Both the position numbers and the translations under genes were made by a program. A stretch of DNA of 64,000 nucleotides, from NCBI GenBank assembly GCA_963969365.1, contig OZ017748.1:3903001-3967000 (forward strand), given 5' to 3'. The notes under the pieces are model-generated. The model searched no databases, had not been told where the DNA came from, and saw only the letters and a list, made by a program, of their open reading frames with translations. Shown here one piece after another: positions 44,482-56,000 of this stretch; the stretch's first letter is position 1, and the number at the start of each line of letters is the position of its first letter. The DNA is from Asterochloris sp. CNOR1 (Eukaryota > Chlorophyta > Trebouxiophyceae > Trebouxiales > Trebouxiaceae).

Positions 44482-44808
44482 CGCACACAGTGCCAAAGCA
44501 GTCAGAATGATAATGGCTGCTCGGGGGCTGCTGTGTCCTGCAAGTTCCTGCTGAAACATTGAGTTGAAAGCAGCCAGCGCTTATTGTGTGTCAAATATGA
44601 TCAGGCAACAGAGGGTCGCCTCAGCCTCCAGCGGCCAAAGCCTCCAACAGCAGTTGATTAGTTTGTACCCCATTGTAGTTACTAGCGGCTGTGGCTGAGA
44701 TTCTGTTGACACCAGAAAATTTCAATGTAGTTCACAAGGCCGTGCAGGGATGTGAGTCCGCCCAGCTGAGTGGCACAGCACTCAAGGCCCTCATATTGCC
44801 GAAGGAAG
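44482..44808. other. Intergenic, convergent gene ends
   Basis: About 330 bp between the armadillo-gene stop and the DUF212-gene stop; expected 3' UTRs. TGTAA overlaps the armadillo stop codon (44477-44481) but is too close to be the poly(A) signal. Nothing else recognised. Confidence 0.45.
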
Positions 44809-47185
44809 TCAGGGAAGGGGCTCCCAGCAGAAGGTTGTGCCTACAATGTAGCCTGAGACCATGCCTAGCAGTGCTCCACAACCCACCTGCATGGGGCCAC
44901 AGGCCGCTGATCAACAGCTGGTCACAGAGGCACATCAGTGCACAGCAGCGCTGGAGGCGCCTCATCAGAGCATCAGATGGGCACACTCCTTGCTCTGCGT
45001 ACTACCATTGTAGTGCAAAGAAGGCTTCAGAAAGGTGCACAGAGCAGTGGAATGGTTGGTGCAAGTCAATTCCTCCCATACAGAGTACCTCCAAACACCA
45101 CCGGTCTCCACTGATGACAGCCTCCCCTGAGCTTGTGCAGTGCAACTCAGTAAAGCTGCTCAGGGCATATCCAGGCCGGTCACCTGAAGCGGAGTGTGTC
45201 CCAGAGTGTCTCTCAGTGGCCGAGTATCACTCAAAGGGTGGTCCAATGGCAGCTCCCCAATGATCAGATTGAGGACCGAGGCCTGCCGTCCAGCGTGCAG
45301 TCTGACACCTGTGCAGCAGGACAGCTTTGCAGAAGGGCAGAGCTTGACAGTACAGATGGGAGCCAGAGCTGTCAGCATGGCACTCAAGCTCAACATGCTG
45401 TGCAGCAGGGCGACTTTACTGTGAGGGGATTCAAAAGCAGCTGAAGATGGGTTGATGCTGAAGATGTTTCTGCTGCAGGAAAAGAAGCCACACCTGAAGC
45501 ATCATACATGACTACAAGGGAGAGCACCAGCGCAATCGCAAACAGGCCACTGTCTGAGCCCTTGAGCACGCCGATTGCTGTTGCCAGGGCCACTACCTGC
45601 ACCACAGGGCAGGCAGCAGGCTAAGGCAAACTGGCAAAGGCATGCTGGCCACTTCATAAAGGGGCTGCTTGGAGCAGAAGCCTGCTGCAAGTGCAGATGT
45701 GTATGCGGAGACCCACATTGGCAGCGTACAGTAATAGCCAGCCTGTGCAGGTCCAGTTTTGCATGCTGATCAAGTGCGGTTGTCACCGACTGCAGCGAGT
45801 CACAAGGGCTGTATGCAAGGACAGCTGGTTAGACTGAGTTCATGCAGGTGTCTGCACATGACAGCACAGCAAGAGGCATCCTTGCAGGCAAGATGTGCAC
45901 TCAGGGCCAGCACACGCAGCCTGGCAGCACGGTCTCAGCTGACTTGATGCAGCGATGTAGCTGGAGCTAGGACAGGGTGCCAGCCTTCACGGGCAAGGCC
46001 AGCATCTGGGTGCACTGCAGAAGTAACGCTTCAGCCAGCACAGCTCAAGAACTTCCAGATCAGCAGCATCTGGCATGGCCGTCTTTCCCCAACAGCTTCT
46101 TGGCAGCTGAAGCCAGCCCTGATGTCAACACTAGCCGACTGCTGCGAGTCAGGGCTGAGGGCAGCCAGCAATTACCAGCACCCATTGCAAAAATAGTGTG
46201 TCTGCAGCATGGCCCTGTGCCAGCAAGTGCCGGAGGCAGATGCCTGTCTACATATGAAGACCCTATCTGTGCCAGGCCTGCAGGCACTGCAGCCCTGACT
46301 CACGCAGGCAGTGTGCGAGGACGGCATCCCTCCACTGCCCACAATGCGGTGGAAGTCCCAGCGGTGCTCTGTATAATAAAAAGTGATCACCTGCGCCGCA
46401 CAAGTGAAAGGGCGTAGCTCTGGGAGCCTGCTGATGTCAAGGCTGACTCAGCTGCAGTGCAGATGTATGCTCAGACAGCACAAGTGGGCCCAGTACAGCT
46501 GCTCATGTGGGGAACATGGTGGGCAGCAGCGTGGGTGGAGAGGGCTGCATGTCCAGCAACAGCACAAGCGGGCCCATTGCAGCCGCTCATGTGGGCAATG
46601 CCCTGGGCATCAGGGTGGTGAAGAGGGCTGTGTGTCCAGCACAGCTGCAGTGAGCAGCAGGTAGGTCGTCTATGTCGCACCTTGAGGCCTTGTGCAATGA
46701 GGAAGGCCACCAAGGCTGCAATGCACGGCCTGCAGGCCATGGGGCACCTTCAAAGGCACATCAGGTGCGCACATGCACATCATGCAGCCTGAGGGGTGTG
46801 CCTGCCCTTCCAATGTGTGATGCGCAGGTATGCTGCTGCCCCCTGCATCTGCACCTGCCTAGACTGCCCAGCAGGACACATGTTGCACAGCAGACGCTGC
46901 CCGGCCGCACATTGGCCGTCAAGGGGCCCTGTTTCACTGCTGCGTGCCGCAGCAACTGCACAATCCAAAAGTGAAGGGTGGAGTGCTCACCCATTATGCA
47001 GGATGCCGGCCAGGCCATGTGAATGCCCTGCTGTTGCCGCGGGGCCTCCAGGGTTGGGTGCATGGGTGCCCACATCAGCTCCCAGGAGCAGCGCTGCCAC
47101 TGGAGCAGCAGAGTGCCCCAGTGGCCGATGGTGGATATCCCGCGGCAGTGTGGCTGCCTGGTCGGGGGCTGTGCAGATTGAGGAT
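44809..47185 (-). CDS. DUF212 / divergent PAP2-family membrane protein
   Basis: Small integral membrane protein of the 'acid phosphatase/vanadium-dependent haloperoxidase-related' family (DUF212) of plants, algae and bacteria; its biochemical activity is not established. Exons: 44809-44886, 45184-45308, about 45495-45597, 46304-46368, 46681-46729 and an N-terminal one ending at 46991. Together they give the family order: LHNG..CIAALVAFLIAQGLK, then HRWDFHRIVGSGGMPSSHTAC, ALATAIGVLKGSDSGLFAIA, LSLVVMYDASGVRLHAGRQA, DTLGHTPLQ and a closing helix GALLGMVSGYIVG. SSH and YDASGVR are the most conserved family motifs. A short linking exon between 46681 and 46368 is missing from the model (phase does not close), and the start codon was not found, so the upper boundary is approximate. 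Confidence 0.87.
46478..46645. repeat. Tandem duplication in DUF212-gene intron
   Basis: Two units of about 83 bp: acagcacaag.gggcccag.. through ctcatgtgggg and gg..gagagggctg (about 46480-46552 and 46560-46632). They lie exactly where the missing linking exon of the DUF212 gene should be. Confidence 0.8.
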
Positions 47186-47467
47186 GTCTGAGGGATTTTC
47201 TGCCGTTAGTCGATGAGCTTTACAACGTTGAATGCTTGAGGTGACATGAAAGATGCACAGCAAGATGGTACCGGCACCACCTGAAGTGCTGAAGCATAGA
47301 AGTGTGGCTGACTGCAATGTGCAGGCCTGGCGTGATGGGCTACAGTCGAGTCGAAAATTCTGCTGTCAGGCAGGTGCCCATAGGGTCGGCTGATCTTGGC
47401 ATGCGACACTTTGACATTCAATCTCGAAACAGCTCCTGCTGTCTGCTGCAGTAGACTACTGCAGAGC
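47186..47467. promoter_or_regulatory. Probable divergent region (DUF212 gene / SRP9)
   Basis: About 280 bp between the highest DUF212 coding sequence found and the SRP9 ATG. It may still contain the DUF212 first exon. No promoter box recognised. Confidence 0.3.
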
Positions 47468-48270
47468 ATGTTCATTCAGGACTGGGATTCATTTGCAGAG
47501 CAGGCAGAGGCCCTGTATAAAGCAGATCCCATATGCACCCGCTACACACTCAAATACAGACACTGTGATGGCAAGGCAGTGCTGAAAGTTACAGACGACA
47601 AAGTGGTAAGTTGCTCGGAGTCAATGCTGTTTCCTGTTGGGAGTCAGAGAGCTAGACTGCCTTTCAGGAGCCATCTACCTCTAGAAGACAGTAGCTGCAT
47701 GCAAGACTTGCTCCTGTATACTGCAATGCTGCGTCCTTCAGGCACTGCAGTTCAAGACAGACCAGCAGGCCGATGTGCGGAAATTTGAGAAGCTCACAAA
47801 CCTCTTCTTCGCCCTCATGGCGACTGGAGAGGACCCAAGTGCCAGTGAGCTTTTGCTCTGGGCCAGTTCGTTTACATTCGAGCGCTGCCCGGCCCCCTGC
47901 AGCAGACTGTTTCAAACTGCTTCCTGACATTTGCAGCCATTGTTTTGTCACCTGAGCCTTTCTGTGCAGCTGTGACTGGCTTCATTCAGCATGGGTGCAT
48001 CTGAGAAGCAGCAGTCTGACAGCACTGCGGCACTTCAGCTTCAGACAGCAGCGGTACAGGCTGGCAAGCACTGGTCCAACCCCACCTGATGGCTGTGCTG
48101 CAGACCAGGCGGCTGCTCCTATGGATGTGGACACAATACAGGCGGCTGTCAGCGAAGCCACCGTGCAGGCAGAGCAGCAGCAGCAGCAGCAACAACAACA
48201 GCTGCAACAGCAACGAGGAAAGGGAACCCCCAGCAAGAAGAAGGGGCAGAAGGGGAAGCGAAAAGGCTGA
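47468..48270 (+). CDS. SRP9: Signal recognition particle 9-kDa protein with Gln-rich basic tail
   Basis: Alu-domain subunit of the signal recognition particle, which with SRP14 binds 7SL RNA and slows elongation. Three in-phase exons (47468-47605, 47742-47844, 48104-48270) give 135 aa. The first two are a full SRP9 domain: FIQDWDSFAEQAEALYKADP, TRYTLKYRHCDGKAVLKVTD, ALQFKTDQQADVRKFEKLTN, LFFALMATGED. The third adds a tail absent from animal SRP9: a polyglutamine run and a basic end GKGTPSKKKGQKGKRKG; plant SRP9 also ends in a short basic tail, though without the Gln run. Two other acceptors (47971 and 47990 area) are possible: the first would end the protein a few residues on, the second adds about 38 residues in frame. 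Tandem with the next gene, 578 bp apart. Confidence 0.9.
48172..48215 (+). repeat. CAG/CAA microsatellite encoding polyglutamine
   Basis: About 14 near-perfect CAG/CAA triplets in the third SRP9 exon, encoding Gln nine or more times in a row. Likely length-variable between strains. Confidence 0.9.
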
Positions 48271-48848
48271 GAGAGCTGCTGGGCACTGCTGCCAGTTTGA
48301 CTGCAGCCAATTTAGAATGGTTTCCCAGAAGCCCTGCTAAATCTGACACCTGGCCCATTGCTTCAGTATGAGTTTGCCAGAGATGGGCACAAACAGCTTG
48401 ACAATTGCCTGAAACGCATGACATGCTGAACAAGCAAAAGCTGCATTGACTGCTTCTGATTTCATTTGACAACCCTTTCCTGCAGCTGCAGAGCAGATGC
48501 TCAATGAAGCCTTGAGACTGAGGTTGTTCTGTGCTACAACTTGTCGGGGCTGACATGAGGCATGACACCCGCCATTGCCACGCCCTTTGTGTGGCACTGC
48601 TGATTAGGCCATGCTGTGACTAGTGGGGTTTTGGCTGGCAAAGACTGTGTTGTGGTGCCCACATGATTGAGATGAACAAAGATTGGGAAGGTGACGTGTC
48701 TCACCAAAATCTAGGCCATGTTCAGTATCAAACCAGAGTGCGCCGTGTAAAGGAAGCTGAAGTAGTGGGACCCCTTCAGATGCAGTCCTTTCTGTCTCTC
48801 TCTTGCTGTTGTGCCCACAGTCAAAGTGGGGAAGGAAAGCAAGTGAGT
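48271..48848. other. Intergenic between SRP9 and the glucosidase-II-beta-like gene
   Basis: 578 bp expected to hold the SRP9 3' UTR and the next promoter. No exon, RNA or repeat recognised. Confidence 0.4.
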
Positions 48849-49759
48849 ATGAGCAAGACCTCAATGGAATCATTTCTCCGATTCATGGAGTGCCAGGAGC
48901 TCTCACACATGTACAACGACAATTATGAGGCGCTTGCCACGTTATTCAAGGAAGATTATAAGGTCCCCTCTCAGGTGACTACTTGTTCACTTGCTGAGCG
49001 CTCTCAGGCTGCAGAGCAAGGGTCGCTGAGCATGTCACCGAATGGCTCTGCTGCTCCTGCAGGCGCCAGCGACATCTGAGTGCACAGGTTCTGCTTGCAG
49101 CAGCAGCGCTGCTTGCCCTTGCTGGACTGCTTTGCAGCCTGTTCTGGACCACACACTCAGCTGCGGGGGTGCATGACCATCCGTATGCTGCTAAGGCGCT
49201 AGGCAGAAGGGGCCACCCCCGCAGGCGACATCACCGGCGCTCTGGCATGGACATGCAACGCCATCAGAGACGTCATGCGCTGCGCTGTGCAAGAGGCGTC
49301 GCGGTGGGCGAACTGCCGCTCTACTGCCACCCCCCGTCAGGTGCACACCAAGAGCAGACTTCTTTGGTTTGAAGTGGGGCATCTGTGTCGCTCAGTGGAC
49401 GCGCATGCAGGCTGTAGCAGCTGGCTATCTGCTAAGCTACTGCAATCACCCAGTCTGGTCTGCAGACGCTCCCTGCATGGTGACAGCTGTGCTGCTGTTG
49501 TGCAGGTCGATTCAGGTGCGGCAACAGCAGCAGCACAATCCCTCAGGAGGCTGTCAACGACAACTACTGCGACTGCCCAGGCTCAGTTTGGAGTGACGAG
49601 CCTGGGACAGCAGCCTGTGCTGGCACCGGAGCCGTCTTCACCTGCCGTGACGGGCGCCTGCTGCCCACAGCCTTTGTTGACGATGGCATCTGCGACTGCT
49701 GTGATGGAGCAGATGAGGGCCCATATGTGCAATGCCCACATACCTGTGTTCAGCGCTGA
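48849..49759 (+). CDS. Small membrane protein with glucosidase-II-beta N-type (LDLa-like) domain
   Basis: Three in-phase exons (48849-48974, 49088-49340, 49506-49759) give 210 aa. Residues 1-42 are a polar segment beginning MSKTSMESFLRF; 43-65 (VLLAAAALLALAGLLCSLFW) is one transmembrane helix, likely a type II anchor; an Arg/His-rich linker follows. The last ~80 residues copy the paired cysteine-rich modules at the N-terminus of glucosidase II beta (PRKCSH): FRCGNSSSTIP, VNDNYCDC, SDEPGTAAC, FTCRDGR, VDDGICDCCDGADEG, CPHTC, then TGA. The first calcium motif is altered: CDCPGSVWSDEPG instead of the usual CDC.DGSDEPG. The long acidic, EF-hand and MRH regions of full glucosidase II beta are absent. 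Probably ER-lumenal, perhaps an adaptor; function unknown. Confidence 0.75.
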
Positions 49760-50063
49760 CCTCAATCCACAGATACCTCAAGTGACTTTGCTGTGCTTTG
49801 CCTTTCTGTTACTGCTGAACACCATTTCATCATTGTTTGGGCACTGGACACATGAAACACTGCTGGTCAACATCAGTCCCTGCTCTGTGGATGTAGATGT
49901 CCTGTAAGCTGTGACGCTGCTGCAAGAGAGTCTGCTGCAGGCCTGCAAGCTGCAGAGGCTGCTGCTCATGCGCATGGAGCTGTCAGGCTGTTGCTCAGCA
50001 TTGAAGTGGCTGGCAAAGGCTGGTATGCCTCTGTACAGCATGACTGGAGGCTATTCCAAGGTG
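49760..50063. other. Convergent gene ends, with echo of the coiled-coil gene's last exon
   Basis: Expected 3' UTRs of both neighbours. At about 49975-50041, minus strand reads VMLYRGIPAFASHFNAEQQP, a decayed copy of the terminal coding sequence AVLHGGKPAFTSQFDS at 50064-50130. This echo lies beyond the stop codon. Confidence 0.65.
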
Positions 50064-53000
50064 TCAGCTGTCAAATTGGCTGGTGAAGGCCGGCTTGCCG
50101 CCATGCAGCACAGCGTCATGTAGCCACCGGTCCTTGTCATCCAGCAGCCCCTGGTACTCCTGCACCTCACAAGAGCGCCATGGATTGTTTTGGCGAGCAG
50201 CACTCTGCATGACACCTGCAACTGCTGCGCCCCTGTGCACGATTTTATCCTTAAGACGGCATTGCATGTCTGACATACCAGCTGGCCCAGCACAGGCCTG
50301 CACCCGATGCACTTCTGCACAATGCTCTGTGCAGCACCTGGCAAGCAATGCTCTGCGCAGCACACCACCAGCTCAGGGACATTGCTGAGCATCGCTGTAG
50401 ACTAGGTTTTCGGGGCCTGACTTGACATGCTGCTCAGTGGCATCGCTGAGTGCCACTGCAGGCCAACCCTCCTGGCCTGACACGCAGCTCAGGGTCATCC
50501 CTCAGCGCCACTACAGACCAGCTGCCCTGGCCTACCCCGGCATGCAGCTCAGATGCTCATCCAAGAAAGATGACAAGCCCCCAAGCCCACCTTGAGCTGG
50601 CGTTTGGCCTCGTCCCCGTCTGTTGCCAGCTCTCTGGGGAGTGCCTGTGCACACCCACTGCTTTGCCGAACAGCGCCTGCCTGTGCAGGCAGATGCTTGC
50701 CCATGCTGGATGCAGCCATGCTACCACATGACCCCTCCCTGAATTGGTGCTTGGCTCCAGCCTTCATGAAAGCAGCTTGCTTGCAGACCTGCCACTGCAC
50801 AGACCAGCCCTACAGATGAGCCCTGACATGTGCACACTGCAGTGCACATGCAGAAAGAGACCCTGCAGCTTGATGCTGGACTATGCACAGAGCAGCCTGC
50901 ACAAAGCAGCACATGAACCCACCTTGAAGCGCCGCTTGGCTTCCTCCTTGACCTCCTGCACCTGCTCCTTGTGCAGCTGCTTCTTATGCTGCTGCAGGGC
51001 TGCCTTGGCTGCCTTCCTCTCCGCCTTATCCTGCTCGGCCTGGCGCTGCAGCTCTACCGCCCTGCGCGCGTCGTCAGCCTGCTCCTCTGCTTCCCTCTGA
51101 CGCCTCTCCTCCATCTGTACAACACCAACCACACAGCTAAAGCCGGCTTCATGCATGCATAGCACCAGTGCCTGCCCCGCCACCTTCTCTTGGCACTCTT
51201 GTTTTGTCTGCAGGGTGCCACACATCACAGAGCTCTGCAGCCCTGGGGATGGTCAGTTGCCTGCCCCATGGAGCCTCTCCTGCATGTTCAGCGCACCTAC
51301 ACAGAGGTCCAGATTCTGGCTTGAGGGGAGTAGGGCCACTGTCTGCCTGGGATGCCATTTCAGTTGATTCATGGCTTGACCTGCTGCCTCTCCTTCATCT
51401 GCAGGCTGCCACAAGAAGTCCAAGATGTGGGCTGTTGGGTGCCATATGTGCTGCCTGCCGTGTGCGCGGCTCCATGGCCTGCTGGTATTGCATGCAGGTG
51501 CCCTCTGAAGCGTCACCTGTCCGGACCACATCATGAAGTCGCACAGCATGTGTGCCATCGCCGTCGCAGGGAGTCATTCAGCCCTACAATGCACCTGACA
51601 AAGCAGAAGGTTTATACTGTGTTGTGCCCAGCACAGCACAGTCATGGTCTGAGGCACAGCCTTGCTTTCCCGGGGTCAGTGTACAGGCGCACCTGCCGGT
51701 CCAGAGTCAGGCGGGTGACCCGCTCCCGCTCCTGAGCATCTCGCCGCCGCTTTGCCAGCATGGCATCCTGGTCAGCGTCGTGCTGCGCCTGCACGGCAAC
51801 TAACATGTTCATGGGTGCACAAACCCTCACAACAGGCGATGGCATCTTGCTCAGCACCGGCTGGGCAAAGGGATGTCTGACATGTGCTTGGTTTGTGACC
51901 ACCTAGATATCCTGGCGCTGCTGCTTGCAGCTCAGCTCTCATGTGTGTCCACAACCAGTGAGGCACACAGAGCTGCTCTGCCTGTTGCCCTAATGAATGG
52001 CACGCTGGTCAGCGTCATGCTCTGCCTATAGGGCAAAGGACATGTATGTCGACCTCCTGACAGCAACCAGTGGCATGTTGATAGCAGCAACTTCCACCTG
52101 TACCTTCTCTCAAAAGCCAACAAACGTTAAACACATCCTGTGCAGCACTGTGGTCTACTTGTCAGGGCTCGAGGTAGCGCAACATGCATACAGCGCTATG
52201 GCAAAGCCCGCTCCTGTCAGTGATAGGGCACTAAGGTGCAATGCCACCAGCTTGCAGCACGAGACACGTCAGCGCTGCAGCTCCAGCATTAAAGGCCCAC
52301 TAAAGCCCGGCAAGCATCAGACAGCACTATGCGTGTGCACTATGGCCTGCCCCCCATTTTTAGCTGGGGCTGCTGTCCCCTGCGCTGTTACCACAGAGTT
52401 TCCCTGCGCCATCCAGCAAGCTGCCTGCTGCTAACCAGCAGGGCCAGCCATCTTTGCGTGCTCGCCTACTTGCTCAGGCCTCTTTGGCCACCTGCTGCTG
52501 TTCCACGCTCTGTGTGAGGCTGCTGACGCGCCCTGCGAAAGGGCTGCAGCCATCTTGGCAAAGAGTCCCTCGCCCATCCCTACTCCCAATAAAGGGCGAC
52601 ACAATGGGCTCACCTGAAGCTTCCTCATGCGCGCCTCGTCGGCTGCCTGCTGCTGCGCCAGGTTCTGGGTCAGGGCCTCGCCACCAGCTGCCTGAAAGGC
52701 TGCAGTGGTCTTGGCCTGAAAGGCCGCCAGGTCTGCCAGCCGCTTCTGCTCCTGCCTGAGCAGGGACTCCCTGTATTCTTCATTCAGCCTGCAGCATTGA
52801 CATGATCCACTGGTCAGCCACCGACTTCTGCTCCTCCCTGAGCAGAGACTCTCCAGCCTCTTCATTCAGCCTGCAACATGAGGATGCACACTGAGTGAGA
52901 GGAATATGCTGGCCTGGGGGGCTGCTGCAGGGGGCCTGGAGAGACGTCAGTCGATGGTGTAGGGCTGGTTGCATGCGTCACTGCCAGCTTGGCAGGCAGC

Positions 53001-56000
53001 CTACAAGCAGTCAAGGCAGTAGTATAGACCGTCCTTATACATTTGCCCTCACCTGCAGGTGTGCAGGCTACTGTTCAGCAGCCTGCGCCACTGCAGACCT
53101 CTTCTTGGGCACCCCTTGCATTGTCAGAAGTCCCATACTCCGGGCTCAGGAATGACAGAACACAGGCTCTGCACCCACCTGCGATCGTCCTCTCGCTCCT
53201 TTGCAGCAGCCTGAGCCTTGGTGCGCAGTCTCTCGTCATTGTCTCGCATGACCTTGGCCAGGAGCACCTTGTCGTCCTGTGCTCTCTTGACCTGCAGCAG
53301 GCACACCGCGGTTGGCAGCAGATAGTCTGCCACAGACTGCCGTGCGCCTCCGTTCATGTGCTGCCACGCTGGCGTGTGACAGAGCTGAGCAAGCAACAGA
53401 TGCCTCCTGTCTGCAGCAGACAGGCCCCTTCCTCATTGAGGTGCACTGAGGTATCAGGCCTGGCTTCAGCCCTCACTGTTTCCACATCAGATAGGGTGCC
53501 CCCAGAGCATGGCCACCCTCCTGGCCTGCTCCTGGCACTGCTCCTCAGCCAGCTCACCTCACCCCTGTGACTGCCACAGGGGTGAGTTTCTGACCTGCAG
53601 TGGCCAACCCAACACGACCCCCGTGTGTCAGGCTCCGCCTCTGCGTGTGCTCACACTCACAACAACTACAGTGCTGCTCCAGCCTGCTGAGGCAGCAGCC
53701 TGGAACCTCCTGGAGCTGGCCTTCTCGGCTGGTTGGCCTGCCATTCTGAGAGGTGCTGCAGCACCGCAGACTCACAAAGGTTTCATGTGGAGTTCTCTTA
53801 GCAGCTATGAATGGCAAAGTTGCCTCAGAGCCTGCCTCCGCACTTGCCCCTGAGGATCTGCCTGGCAGGCACTGCTCAGCTGCTGTGGCTTGTGCTACCC
53901 ATACATCAGCAAGATGGCTTGCCCAGATGCCCATGTGCATAGCCTTTTCCTTAAAGGGCCCGGAGTCCCCTGCCCACTGCACGAACTAAAGCGCCGAATA
54001 CAGCCAGGGCACCTCACACATGTGTAGCAGCTGCCACAGCCGTGACTGTCTGTGCCCGCTCTTAACACTATTCCTTCGTGCCACAGCCAAGGGCAGCCCT
54101 CACTATGCTGAGGCACAGCCTGATACATGTTGGTGCTGCCTAATGGCCCCTTGCGCTGCAAAAGACGCATACATGCAAAGTGACTCCCCACGATATCATG
54201 GCTATTTACCTTCTGTGCCTGCTCCCGCCGCTGCTCCTCAGCCAGCTCGTGCCGCAGCAGAGCGTTCTCGCGGTCCTCGTGCTCCTGCTGCAAGCGCCGC
54301 CGCTCTCGTGCCTCTGCCACCTGCAGGTGCCTCAGCACATGACTAGTGGGCACTTTGGTGGTGTGGTATGACATGATGTCAACTGTCAGCATCCCACCCC
54401 ACGAGCTGCAAGGTGGGGGTCAACAGGCTGCACCCCGTAGAGACCTCAGCACCAAGTAGCTCCTGGCGTCACAATTGTCAGCTTCTTGCCTTGCTGCATT
54501 CAACTGGATCGCTGGGCATGTCTGCAAAGATCGGGAGCCATGAGGCTGCTTGAAAGACTTGCAGCAGGCATAGCTGTCAGCAGCATTGCGACAGATGAAC
54601 GGGCACACGCCGCGCAAGGAGCACCTGGTCAAGAAGCGAGTGCCGCACCTGCTTGTTGAAGAGGTGCCTTGTGCGCTGCTGCTGGTCGACCACTCGCTGC
54701 CTGTCATCCACCAGGTGCTGCTCATAGGCCCGGATGTTTGCCTTGAGCTCTGCAGCTTCCTGAAGCCAGCAGTAACACCACGATTTGATGAAGTGTCTGC
54801 TGCAGTGCGCAGAGGGGCCTTAGGACGAGACAGGTTCGGATGTTGACCTTGAGCTATTGACACACACCCCAAGCACTGATCACTTGTGACCAGAGGCAGA
54901 CTGCCGTACGATGGCCAGGGGCAATCATCAGCAGCCAGTGCCTGGACTGCATTGTTGCCAGCGCCCAGTACGCAGCTCCCTCCTCCCTCTGCTGGGCCTC
55001 AACCTGGCGCAGGCGCACCTGCCAACTTGAGCACCTACCTCGCTGACATGTGTTATGCAATCTCGCCAGTGCACATGTGGCCAGCAACACAGCTGCAGCC
55101 AACATCCGTCATCTGCCAAGCCGCAGCCTGCTGGCCCCTGACGGATAGCAAGGCGATAGCCAGCCCAATGCACCAAGTTGCTCCCAGGACAGCTCATTTG
55201 TGGGTTGCCGCCTCCTCCCCTGCAGAGCCCCAGCCTGCTGGCCGCCCAGGCACCAGCTTCTCTGTCCGATGCAGCCTATTATACCAGCAAGAGTAGATAC
55301 ATAGATATAGAAAAAGGAGGTCACCTCCTTCCTCTGTTGGGCCTCAGCCTGTCTCTGGCGCTCCACGTCCTGCATCTGGGAATCTAGCATAACCCGCAGC
55401 TGCTCCTGACGGGCCTTGTCCCTCCGCGTGTGCTCCTTGCCCTTGTCTTCCGCAATCCTGTCCTGCAGGGGGTTCATCACTGCTGTTGAGGCCATCAGGG
55501 CAGAACAGCTTGGGACCTGCTTTCCTGCAATGTAGACCTACAGGCCGCCATGAGCAGGGCTTCGCTGCATGAGCAGGCACAGACAGATTGGGTGCCTCTG
55601 CTTGCGCAGCCACCGCTTGTGCTGCACTGTTATGTCCTGCAGGGTGTGTGCAAGGGGCTCGTGAGGTAAGGCATGCACCACCAGTCAAGTTGCTCTTCTT
55701 GTGCCCCAGCCTGTGCTCCCATGATGTGCCTTCTGGTCCCTGCGTCTAGCAATCAGCAAGCTACAGTGGCGCAGCTTGGCGAACACAGCAATGGAACAGA
55801 TTCAACCAGTAGTCCTCAGACAATTGTCCTGCAGGGCGAGGGCAACTTTTCGTGAATTTTTCAACAGACACCTAAACGGTCTTGGCAGCACTGGGGCTGC
55901 AGGGTCACATCTGCATCTGCACCAACCTTTTGCAGAATCTGCTAGCAGGAAACAATGCTAATGTGGTCTGTGCTGGTGAGGATTGTGCTGACATCATGCT

